Assembly: GCA_029251165.1 (NCBI GenBank)
Contig: JAQXDW010000142.1
Location: 62,001 to 126,000 of the forward strand
Length of the DNA stretch: 64,000 nt
Origin: Myxococcota bacterium
Lineage (GTDB): Bacteria; Myxococcota_A; UBA796
Direction: 5' to 3'
A model generated the notes under the pieces. It was given only the letters and a program-made list of their open reading frames with translations, ran no database searches and was not told the origin of the DNA. The translations under genes were made by a program, and so were the position numbers. Positions 45,127 through 52,914 of the stretch are shown piece after piece (position 1 is the first letter of the stretch; each line of letters begins with the position of its first letter).

Positions 45127-47775
45127 ATGTCCGATGCCCGCAACCTCCGCGGCCAGGTTCTTCAGCTCGCAGAGCTGTACGGTCTGGTCGATGAGTGCTT
45201 GGAAGATCTCCTGGAGATCATCCAGCCTTCCGACACTTTTCACTCATGGACCCCCCAGGAGGACGAGGACATCACCGTCTCGGTGCCTGCGCTCCCGGCG
45301 AGCGCCGAGCGGTACCAAGAGCTGGAGCAGCTCGGCGTGGGCGGAATGGGGGTGGTGCATCGGGTCTTTGATCAGCACCTCAACCGCACCATGGCTCGTA
45401 AGGTGCTCAAGCTGTCCCTTGTGGACTCCAGTCAAGCCCGCGCACGCTTCCTGGCAGAGGCACGAATCACCGCTCAGCTCAGCCATCCAAGTATCGCCCC
45501 GGTCCACGACGTCGGCGAGCTCTCCACCGGCCAGCCCTACTACACGATGCGCGAGATCCAGGGCGGCACCCTGCGAGAGGCCATCGACTCGGTTCATGCC
45601 GTCTCTTCGGCAAACAGCTGGCGAGAGGCGCTGTCGATCCACGGTCCCCCCTGGACACTGCGGAGGCTGCTCTCGGCCTTGCGCCGCGCGTGCGAGGCCG
45701 TGGCCTATGCGCACAGCCGCGGGGTGATCCACCGGGACATCAAGCCCGACAACATCATGGTCGGGCCGTTTGGTGAGGTCCTGGTGATGGACTGGGGCAT
45801 CGCCCGGGTTCTCGATCAGCGTCGTCCGCCGTTCTCTCTCCGCCCGATCATCGGGATCAACGAGGCACTCGACCGCGCGCGCTCGGTGGTTGGTACTCCC
45901 AGCTACATGTCCTTCGAGCAGGCCGGGAGCGGGCTGGTTGGCCCCCGAGGAGACGTCTACGCCCTCGGCGCGACCCTCTACCACCTCCTCTCAGGCCACC
46001 CGCCCTACCGCGGCGGACGCTGGGAGATCCAGCGCCAGCTCCTCGCTGGCCCGCCTGCTGCACTGGAGAGCCACGGCGGGCCGCCGATTCCTGAGGAGCT
46101 GGCAGAAGCCTGTCGGACGGCCATGGCGCGCGAGCCCGTCGACCGGTTCGAGTCTGCGGCCGCCCTCGCGGAGTCGATCACCGCCTGGCTGGAGGGCGCG
46201 CGCGAGCAGGACCGCGCCAGAGCGATCGTGCAGAAAGCCGACGAGCTCCGCCCCGAGATCGAGCAGCTCACCCACACCGTCCAGCAGCTCCGCACCGAGG
46301 CCGATGCCCTGCTCGATGGCGTCCGCCCCCACGAGCCCGATGCGCGGAAGCTTCCGGGCTGGCAGAAGCAGGACGAAGCAGACCAGCTGGAGCGCCGCTG
46401 CGAGCACCTGAAGCAAGAGTACCGAGAGACCATCCGCTCCGCACTTCAGTACGCACGAGATCTTCCCGAGGCCCAGAGCCGGCTGGCCGAGCACTACGCC
46501 GCCCGGCACAGTCAGGCAGAGACCGAGCGCGATCCCCAGCGGGCAGCCCTGACCGAGCGACTGCTGAGACACTACGATCAAGGACGCTATGCCGGCTACC
46601 TCAAGGCCGAGGGAGCGCTGACGCTGCACACGGACCCTCCAGGCGCACAGGTCCGAATCTACCGCTACGAGCACCGTCGACGCCGGCTGCTCCCGGTGTA
46701 CTGGAAGAGCCTCGGGCAGACACCGCTCGACGAGGTCACGCTGCCCATCGGCAGCTACATGCTGAGCATCCACCACTCAGATCGGGCCGTCGTCCGCTAC
46801 CCAATCCACATCGCGCGCCAGTCTCACTGGGACGGCATCCCGCCTGGCGGCGCTGCCCCCCATCGCATCTACCTGCCCGCCCGCCGTGAGCTGTCCAGCG
46901 ATGAGATGTACATTCCAGCGGGCTGGTTCTGGAGCGGCGGCGATCAAGACGCTGGACGGGCGCTTCCCCAGCAGCGGCTCTGGGTCGACGGGCACACCAT
47001 CGGTCGGTTCCCGATCACCAACGCCGAGTACATCGCCTTCCTCGACGATCTCGTCGCGACAGGACGGGGGGATGCCGCGCTCCGCTATGCTCCCCGAGAC
47101 CGCCCAACTCACGGAGATCCAGAGGGCGGTCTCCTCTATGGACGAAGTCGACTGGGGCGCTTCCTGCTGGTCCCCGACATCAACGGCGACGTGTGGTTGC
47201 CGGACTGGCCGGTGATCATGATGGGCTGGGCCGGGGCTGTCGCATACTGTCAGTGGAAGTCCCAGCGGACCGGGCTGCCCTGGCGACTCCCGGGTGAGCT
47301 GGAGTGGGAGAAAGCCGGTCGCGGGGTCGACGGACGCATCTATCCCTGGGGCGATACCTTCGACGCCTCCTGGGCCTGTACCCGAGAGAGCCATCCTGGC
47401 CGCCCCCAGCCGGTGCCGGTCTCCGCCTTCCCGATCGACGAGAGCCCGTACGGAGTGCGTGGAATGGCTGGAAACACACGAGACTGGTGTGGTGACATCT
47501 TCAGCCCCCACGGTCCCAGACTCGACGGCGATCGGGTCATCCCGCCGCCCCTCCCCCGGCGAATCGATCCATCGACCGGCCACACCGGCATCACCCGGGG
47601 CGGCGCATGGTGGTACTCCCCCCGCGAAGCACGGCTGAGCTACCGCGCGATGCACCTGCCGGCAATCCGCTTCCACCCGCTCAGCTTTCGGATCGCACGC
47701 ACCTTCCCCGATCCAGGACCATCGACTCCGAGCCGAGATGGACTCCCGGTGCCCCACTGGCGATCGAAGGAATAG
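45127..47775 (+). CDS. Ser/Thr kinase fused to formylglycine-generating-enzyme-like (SUMF1) domain
   Basis: 882 residues from ATG 45127. A short N-terminal helical region precedes a kinase domain (about 58-350) with GVGGMGVVHRVFD, MARKVL, VIHRDIKPDNIMV near 200 and VMDWGIARVL, where DWG replaces DFG. A charged coiled coil spans about 355-490, and a PEGA-like beta domain (GALTLHTDPPGAQVRIYRYE) follows at about 495-590. The C-terminus is a SUMF1/FGE fold (MYIPAGWFWSGGD, RFPITNAEYIAFL, GNTRDWCGD, ITRGGAWW, LSFRIART). No catalytic cysteine pair typical of true FGE is evident. Soluble; no transmembrane helix is seen. Confidence 0.9.
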   Translation: MSDARNLRGQVLQLAELYGLVDECLEDLLEIIQPSDTFHSWTPQEDEDITVSVPALPASAERYQELEQLGVGGMGVVHRVFDQHLNRTMARKVLKLSLVDSSQARARFLAEARITAQLSHPSIAPVHDVGELSTGQPYYTMREIQGGTLREAIDSVHAVSSANSWREALSIHGPPWTLRRLLSALRRACEAVAYAHSRGVIHRDIKPDNIMVGPFGEVLVMDWGIARVLDQRRPPFSLRPIIGINEALDRARSVVGTPSYMSFEQAGSGLVGPRGDVYALGATLYHLLSGHPPYRGGRWEIQRQLLAGPPAALESHGGPPIPEELAEACRTAMAREPVDRFESAAALAESITAWLEGAREQDRARAIVQKADELRPEIEQLTHTVQQLRTEADALLDGVRPHEPDARKLPGWQKQDEADQLERRCEHLKQEYRETIRSALQYARDLPEAQSRLAEHYAARHSQAETERDPQRAALTERLLRHYDQGRYAGYLKAEGALTLHTDPPGAQVRIYRYEHRRRRLLPVYWKSLGQTPLDEVTLPIGSYMLSIHHSDRAVVRYPIHIARQSHWDGIPPGGAAPHRIYLPARRELSSDEMYIPAGWFWSGGDQDAGRALPQQRLWVDGHTIGRFPITNAEYIAFLDDLVATGRGDAALRYAPRDRPTHGDPEGGLLYGRSRLGRFLLVPDINGDVWLPDWPVIMMGWAGAVAYCQWKSQRTGLPWRLPGELEWEKAGRGVDGRIYPWGDTFDASWACTRESHPGRPQPVPVSAFPIDESPYGVRGMAGNTRDWCGDIFSPHGPRLDGDRVIPPPLPRRIDPSTGHTGITRGGAWWYSPREARLSYRAMHLPAIRFHPLSFRIARTFPDPGPSTPSRDGLPVPHWRSKE

Positions 47776-47823
47776 GGCCGGCATGGCTCATGCATTGGAC
47801 TCCAGCACCACCAGGAGACTCCA

Positions 47824-48159
47824 ATGCCCCTCACTCTCGTCCTGATCGCCACTGCCTTCGCCGACGACTTCTCGACTCTCGCGGTTCCCCTGCCTGACAT
47901 GGCCGCAGAGACGGTCACCGAGACCGTGTCCTGGGACTCTGAGGGAGAGCACGAGGGGCCACCGCTGGCCTGGCGTCAGCTCGGTGAGCACCGAATCGGC
48001 GGAGAGCACCTGCTCTACGACGATGCCGGCCAGATCACGCTGCGGTGCGAGATCCAGTCCTTCGAGCTGCGCAGCACAGAGACCGTGGGCTCAGCCAGCG
48101 ATGGTGCTGAGGTCTGGGCACTGCTGAACTGCGGAACTGAGGCGATGGCCAGCCGATGA
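47824..48159 (+). CDS. Small uncharacterised secreted protein
   Basis: 111 residues with AGGAG about 7 nt before the ATG. MPLTLVLIATAFA is a probable signal peptide. The mature part is acidic, with two cysteines (TLRCEIQSFE, ALLNCGTE) likely to pair. No family is recognised. It follows the kinase-FGE gene by 48 bases and may share its transcript. Confidence 0.65.
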   Translation: MPLTLVLIATAFADDFSTLAVPLPDMAAETVTETVSWDSEGEHEGPPLAWRQLGEHRIGGEHLLYDDAGQITLRCEIQSFELRSTETVGSASDGAEVWALLNCGTEAMASR

Positions 48160-48227
48160 TCTATCCGCGATAGATTTGACCAGTGCTCCATCGCGGGTGG
48201 CAGAATCCGAAACACCCCGGAGCGTCC

Positions 48228-48509
48228 ATGTACACCCACATCGTCTTCTTCTACCTCAAGAACCCCGCCGAAGCCGAAGAGGCCGCAGAGAAGCTTCGTG
48301 GCCTGGAGGGACACATCCCGAGCCTCAAGAGCATCGAGGTCGGCGTCGACGATGCCCCCTCTCCACGCTCCGCACACCTGTCGCTGCTCACCCGATTCGA
48401 TGACCCCGCTGGCCTCGCGGCCTATGCCAACCATCCAGTCCACCTCGCACTCCTCGACTGGATCCGCCCCCGCCTCCAGCGCACCGTCAAGGTCGACTAC
48501 AGCGCCTGA
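48228..48509 (+). CDS. Dabb (stress-responsive A/B barrel) domain protein
   Basis: 93 residues from ATG 48228, with GGAG upstream. MYTHIVFFYLKNPAEAEEAAEKL, then IPSLKSIEVGVDD, then HLSLLTRFDDPAGLAAYANHPVHLAL, are diagnostic for the Dabb ferredoxin-like fold, which forms dimeric barrels. Members act in polyketide cyclisation or stress response, and many are unassigned. Cytoplasmic. It converges with the LOG-like gene with 4 bases between stops. Confidence 0.88.
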   Translation: MYTHIVFFYLKNPAEAEEAAEKLRGLEGHIPSLKSIEVGVDDAPSPRSAHLSLLTRFDDPAGLAAYANHPVHLALLDWIRPRLQRTVKVDYSA

Positions 48510-48513
48510 CCGC

Positions 48514-49644
48514 CTACTTACGGACGAACGGAACCGGCGGGTTGTCTTGGATAAAGGAGACGATCTCGTCGAGGTCATCGCTGATCGTGATCATGCGGTG
48601 GTACTGCCGCCCGGCTGCGAGCTGACGCAGCAGCGGGTAGACCGGGCGCTCCTGCGTCCAGTACTGCTCGTCCAGGAACACCATCGGGCTGATGACCTCG
48701 AAGGTGCCGTAGTGGTTCTGGGCAGCATCCTGGAAGATCTCCTGGATGGTGCCTGCGCTGCCCGGCGCGAACACGATCCCCCAGGTCGCCAGGGCGAGGA
48801 GTCCATCTTCCCTGAGGGAATTGGCGAAGTACTTTGCGATGTGAGAGGAGAAGAGGTTGGAGGGCTCGTGGCCGTAGAACCAGGTCGGGATCGCGAGGCT
48901 GTCGACGCCGTCATGCCAGCGGTCACGGACCATAAAGGCGGCATCAAACCAGCCAGGGTGATCGTACTTCGGCGCGGTCGCCAGGATGGAGACCGCCTGC
49001 TCGAGCGCTTCTTCAGGCCACCGAGACATCCAGGCCCCGAGGTTCGCAGCCTCCATCGCACCGGGTCCACCGCCGGTCGCCACAAACAGCCCGCTGCGGG
49101 CCAGCCGCCACGCCACCTTCGCGACGATCTGGAAGTTCTCCTCGTCCCGGCGCATGGCATGACCGCCCATCACGCCAACCACCCGGCGGGTCTCCTCGCC
49201 GTCGTAGAGCAGATCGTGCAGGGCATCATCGATGGCGTGATCGTGAAGTCGCTGTGAGAGGGTCTCCATGATCGAGGCAGAGCCGCTGCCGCGTGATGCG
49301 GTGTAGTGGCGATAGATCCGGCTGTCGAGGGTCTCGGTGTAGAAGCTCTCGACGTGTCCCCTCTGGTAGCCCCCCATCAGCTCCTCGACGCTGTAGAGAC
49401 GGGGACGAAATGGCCGATACGGGAGGCCATCCAGGCTCGGAAAGATCAGCGCGCCGGTTTGCTGGAGGTGGTCTCGCACTCGCTCCAAGAGCTGACAGCC
49501 CAGGAACACACTTCCAGCTCCCGGACACCGGAGCAGCGCGCTGGCGCAAGACCGAAGATCGAGCCCCTGGACGACAAGAGAATGAAGCGCCTGCCGCTTC
49601 AGGTGTGGGATTAGCTCATCGACAGTATGAATCTCAATATACAA
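48514..49644 (-). CDS. LOG-family (lysine-decarboxylase-like) Rossmann protein
   Basis: 376 residues, longer than the 180-residue cytokinin-activating LOG enzymes. The Rossmann core has VVGVMGGHAMRRDEENF, then LFVATGGGPGAMEAANLGAW (GGGxGxM type) and FAPGSAGTIQEIFQ, a variant of the PGGxGTxxE signature. This is close to long bacterial TIGR00730-like nucleotide 5'-monophosphate nucleosidases. The start is a TTG at 49644 with no clear ribosome-binding site, so the N-terminus is uncertain. The substrate is probably a nucleoside monophosphate, but Gly-to-Ser in the signature leaves activity open. Confidence 0.8.
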   Translation of the reverse strand: MYIEIHTVDELIPHLKRQALHSLVVQGLDLRSCASALLRCPGAGSVFLGCQLLERVRDHLQQTGALIFPSLDGLPYRPFRPRLYSVEELMGGYQRGHVESFYTETLDSRIYRHYTASRGSGSASIMETLSQRLHDHAIDDALHDLLYDGEETRRVVGVMGGHAMRRDEENFQIVAKVAWRLARSGLFVATGGGPGAMEAANLGAWMSRWPEEALEQAVSILATAPKYDHPGWFDAAFMVRDRWHDGVDSLAIPTWFYGHEPSNLFSSHIAKYFANSLREDGLLALATWGIVFAPGSAGTIQEIFQDAAQNHYGTFEVISPMVFLDEQYWTQERPVYPLLRQLAAGRQYHRMITISDDLDEIVSFIQDNPPVPFVRK

Positions 49645-49779
49645 GTGGTTGAACCTACTCGTAGGGGGTTTGCGATGACACCTTCCGTGCTATCTTTGCG
49701 CAACGGTCAGCATTGTACAGCCACTCTGTCAGGCAGCAGTATCGCGCCCCGGCAGGAACCGAGACAGGAGCGAGCGGTG

Positions 49780-50268
49780 ATGGACTTCAAGCGTGGCGAT
49801 TCGGCTGTCTATCCAGGCTGTGGAGTCGGAGTCGTCGAGGAGATTCAGAAGATCGATCTCGGGGAAGGCAGCACAGAGATGTACGTCATCCAGTTCCCTG
49901 AGGATGGCACCAAGGTCTGGGTGCCCACCGTCCAGGCGCAGGCACAGGGCTTGCGCAAGGTGATGTCGCCCAAGACGGTCGAGGAGACCTACACCGCGAT
50001 CCGCCGGCAGGAAATTCCCGAGCGACTCGCGACCTGGAACCGCCGGTTCCGAACTTACTCCGAGAAGATCCAGACCAACGATCCCAAGGAGATGGGAGAG
50101 GTGCTCGGCGAGCTCGCGGCGATCAAGAGCACCAAGGACCTCAGCTTCGGAGAGCGGCGGATCTTCCGCAAGGTCCACGGCCTCCTCGTCCGTGAGCTGG
50201 CGATCGCGCTGGACACCAAGGAAGACACGATCAGCGAGAAGCTCGACGAGATCATCAACAAGGTCTGA
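49780..50268 (+). CDS. CarD/CdnL-family transcription factor
   Basis: 162 residues from ATG 49780 (GTG 49777 also possible), with AGGAG at 49766-49770. MDFKRGDSAVYPGCGVGVV begins the RNA-polymerase-interacting domain. TWNRRFRTYSEKI and LSFGERRIFRKVHGLLVRELAI match the helical DNA-binding part of the paralogue at 42952. The length matches CdnL and there is no basic tail. It probably stabilises promoter open complexes. TATCTT near 49697 may be its -10. It converges with topoisomerase III with 5 bases between stops. Confidence 0.9.
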   Translation: MDFKRGDSAVYPGCGVGVVEEIQKIDLGEGSTEMYVIQFPEDGTKVWVPTVQAQAQGLRKVMSPKTVEETYTAIRRQEIPERLATWNRRFRTYSEKIQTNDPKEMGEVLGELAAIKSTKDLSFGERRIFRKVHGLLVRELAIALDTKEDTISEKLDEIINKV

Positions 50269-50273
50269 GCGGA

Positions 50274-52754
50274 CTACTTCGCCAGCGCCAGCTGGAGCAG
50301 GCGGGCCGCTTCCGCATCGCTGCGGGGGCGGCCGTCTTCGTCGAAGGCCAGCGTGTAGCGACAGCCCTCTCGCCAGCGGTTGCAGCCCCACGCCCGACGC
50401 CCGCGGATGATCTGTCCCTGCTTACAGCGCGGGCACACCATGCCAACCGGTGACGGTGGGGTGCGCGCGGAAGCCCCCTGAGGCGAGCGGCTCTTTTTCG
50501 GAGGGCTCTTGGAGGGGGCATCGTTGTCTGACGGGACCTCTGAGAAGTCAAACACCACCCGGCCCTTCTCGCTGAGCTTGAGCGCCGCTGAGAACAGCTT
50601 GCCTTTGCGGCTCTTGAACCGCTTGAGAACTGGGCTCTTGCCATCCTTGAGCATGCTCTTGACTGTACGGACGCTGATCTTGCGACTGGCGACGGTCTTG
50701 AAGATGACAAAGTCGCAGGTTCGCCCTCCATCACACTCAAACACGCTGCGCTTCTCACGGACCGGCTTGGTGCAGACCGGGCAGGTCCCGAGCACCGGGA
50801 GGTCATCACGGACCTCCGCTGGTGGTGGACTGGCGGTGGAGATCGCACCGATCATTCCGGTCAGCGAGCGGCCCACATCGGCCATAAACACGGCTCTGGA
50901 CTCGCTGCCGGAGGCAATGTTGCTCAGCCGGGCTTCCCAGCGACCAGTCAACGCTGCGCTGAGCAGCTCCTCGACTGGGATGGCTGCGACCAGAGCCCTG
51001 CCGCGATCGGTGCCGAGGACGTCGCGCCCCTTGCGCTCGATGTACTGGCGATTGAGGAGGGTCTGGATGATCGCGGCGCGGGTGGCCGGAGTACCGAGGC
51101 CGGCGCCGCGCATGGCCCGCTTGAGCTTGGCGTCGTCGAGGTCGAGGTCGAGGTCGCGACCGGCCGTCTCCATCGCACGAAGGAGGCTGGCATCAGAGTG
51201 CGCGCGCGGCGGACGGGTCTGTCCCTTGGTGACCTTGATCGGGTTGGCGACCGCGTTGTCACCCTTGTTGACCCGAGGCAGCTCGATCTGCTTGCTCTTG
51301 CCGGGCGGATCCACCGCACGCCAGCCCTCTCTCCGACAGATTCGACCACGAGCACGAAACTTCAGCGGAGCCTGAACACCGTCGGGGAGCGCAGCGTCCG
51401 GATCCGGGGCGATGTCCGTGATGAGGTTTGCGACGTCAAAGAGGGCATCCTCAGAGAGCGCCGCCATGAAGCGCCGGGCGACCAAGTCGAAGATGCGCTT
51501 CTCTTCTGGGGAGAGGTGGTGGGCAGAAGGCGTCCGCCCGGTGGGAAGGATGGCGTGGTGATCGCCGACCTCTGCAGCATTGACCACCCGCTTACCTGGT
51601 CGAATCGGGGATGCTGTGATGGCCATGCAATATGGCGCATAGACCGGAAGCTTTGAGATTCCCTTGAGAATTCTCGGCAGCTCTGCGACCTGATCAGGGG
51701 TGATGTACCGGGCATCGGTTCGGGGATAGCTGATGAGCTTGTGCTTCTCGTAGAGATCCTGGGCCAGCTGGAGGGTGCGCTGAGCAGAGTAGCCATAGCG
51801 CTGGTTGGCCCGACGCTGAAGGCTCGTCAGATCATAGAGGAGCGGTGGCTTCTCGCTGGTCTGCTTGTACTGTGCCGATGAGATGATGCCGATGCGCCCG
51901 CGCGCTGCGTCGATGAGCCGGCTCGCATCCTCCGCAGAGTCCAGCCGCTCGGCCCGATCGACTTCTTCTGGCTTTCCCTTCTTCTTGTCTTTGCTGGCGG
52001 ACTTGTTGCTGGGGTTGAACCAGGTCGCCTTCCAGGAGCCCTCTTCCTCCCGGCCATCATCTCCGGCGATCACCTTCGCGGTGAAGGTTGCCTTGATCTG
52101 CCAGAACGGGGTCGGGACGAAGTCGGCAATCTCCTTGTCGCGGTTGATGATCATCGCGAGGGTTGGTGTCTGAACCCGGCCGACGCTGAGGAGCTGATCG
52201 CCTCCTCCCGACCGGGCCAGGCAGGTCATCGCCCGGGTGACGTTGAGGCCGACCAGCCAGTCCGCCTCTCCACGACACCGCGCGGCATCTGCCAAGGCAT
52301 CGTAATTGGAGGCTGGCTTCATCTGACCCCAGGCAGCCTTGATCGCAGAGTCGGTCAGCGAGGAAACCCACAAGCGGCGTGCCGGCAGCGAGCAGACGGC
52401 CATCTGGTAGACGTACCGGAAGATCAGCTCGCCCTCCCGGCCAGCATCACATGCGTTGATGACCTCCTTCACCTCACGATCCCGCATGAGCTTACAGAGC
52501 ACTCCCCACTGCTCATCAATCCCCTCGCGGAGCTTCAGCTCAAACCGCTCGGGGATCATCGGCAGGGAGTCCATCGCCCACCGCTTCCAGGCCTGGTTGT
52601 AGTGGGCGGGATCCTGGAGCTCGACCATGTGGCCGAAGCACCAGGAGATCTTCAGTCCGTTCCCCTCCAGCCAGCCGTTGCGTCGGGATGTTGCCCCAAG
52701 CACTTTTGCCAGGTCGCGCGCAACAGAAGGTTTCTCGGTGATGACGAGCAGCAT
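50274..52754 (-). CDS. topB: DNA topoisomerase III (type IA)
   Basis: 826 residues. The TOPRIM domain starts MLLVITEKPSVARDLAKVL and has NACDAGREGELIFR with the acidic metal ligands. The active-site region SYPRTDARYITPDQ contains the nucleophilic Tyr, and SVGRVQTPTLAMI and GLGTPATRAAIIQTL are type IA signatures. Two C-terminal Cys clusters (CPVCTKPVREKRSVFEC, then CPRCKQGQ with CNRWREGC) look like zinc ribbons. It relaxes and decatenates DNA. On the minus strand TATCCG ends 6 nt before the ATG, and a 14-bp palindrome lies just upstream. Confidence 0.96.
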   Translation of the reverse strand: MLLVITEKPSVARDLAKVLGATSRRNGWLEGNGLKISWCFGHMVELQDPAHYNQAWKRWAMDSLPMIPERFELKLREGIDEQWGVLCKLMRDREVKEVINACDAGREGELIFRYVYQMAVCSLPARRLWVSSLTDSAIKAAWGQMKPASNYDALADAARCRGEADWLVGLNVTRAMTCLARSGGGDQLLSVGRVQTPTLAMIINRDKEIADFVPTPFWQIKATFTAKVIAGDDGREEEGSWKATWFNPSNKSASKDKKKGKPEEVDRAERLDSAEDASRLIDAARGRIGIISSAQYKQTSEKPPLLYDLTSLQRRANQRYGYSAQRTLQLAQDLYEKHKLISYPRTDARYITPDQVAELPRILKGISKLPVYAPYCMAITASPIRPGKRVVNAAEVGDHHAILPTGRTPSAHHLSPEEKRIFDLVARRFMAALSEDALFDVANLITDIAPDPDAALPDGVQAPLKFRARGRICRREGWRAVDPPGKSKQIELPRVNKGDNAVANPIKVTKGQTRPPRAHSDASLLRAMETAGRDLDLDLDDAKLKRAMRGAGLGTPATRAAIIQTLLNRQYIERKGRDVLGTDRGRALVAAIPVEELLSAALTGRWEARLSNIASGSESRAVFMADVGRSLTGMIGAISTASPPPAEVRDDLPVLGTCPVCTKPVREKRSVFECDGGRTCDFVIFKTVASRKISVRTVKSMLKDGKSPVLKRFKSRKGKLFSAALKLSEKGRVVFDFSEVPSDNDAPSKSPPKKSRSPQGASARTPPSPVGMVCPRCKQGQIIRGRRAWGCNRWREGCRYTLAFDEDGRPRSDAEAARLLQLALAK

Positions 52755-52760
52755 AGAGTA

Positions 52761-52766
52761 CGGATA
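52761..52766 (-). promoter_or_regulatory. Putative -10 element of topB
   Basis: TATCCG on the minus strand ends 6 nt before the ATG at 52754, with no ribosome-binding site, consistent with a leaderless transcript. Confidence 0.4.
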
Positions 52767-52789
52767 ACGTGCCGACCCGGCAGCCGGCT

Positions 52790-52822
52790 CCTCACACCGG
52801 ACAGATGATGTCCGGTGTGAGG
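52790..52822. promoter_or_regulatory. Perfect 14-bp palindrome between topB and a kinase gene
   Basis: CCTCACACCGGACA (52790-52803) and TGTCCGGTGTGAGG (52809-52822) are perfect inverted arms around a 5-nt loop. It sits where a regulator could act on the topB promoter, just upstream of the expected -35 region, and about 80 bp upstream of the divergent kinase promoter. No T-tract follows on either strand, so an operator is more likely than a terminator. Confidence 0.6.
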
Positions 52823-52902
52823 ACTGGAATAAATCCTCCTCCCCCGGCTTCTACAGACAACTGTCCGCACCTCGCGTCGGTCGAGGCCGACTGGATTCCG
52901 AG

Positions 52903-52908
52903 TATGGT
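52903..52908 (+). promoter_or_regulatory. Putative -10 element of the TSP3/RCC1 kinase gene
   Basis: TATGGT ends 6 nt before the ATG at 52915. The gap (TGCCCC) has no Shine-Dalgarno sequence, supporting a leaderless mRNA. Confidence 0.45.
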
Positions 52909-52914
52909 TGCCCC

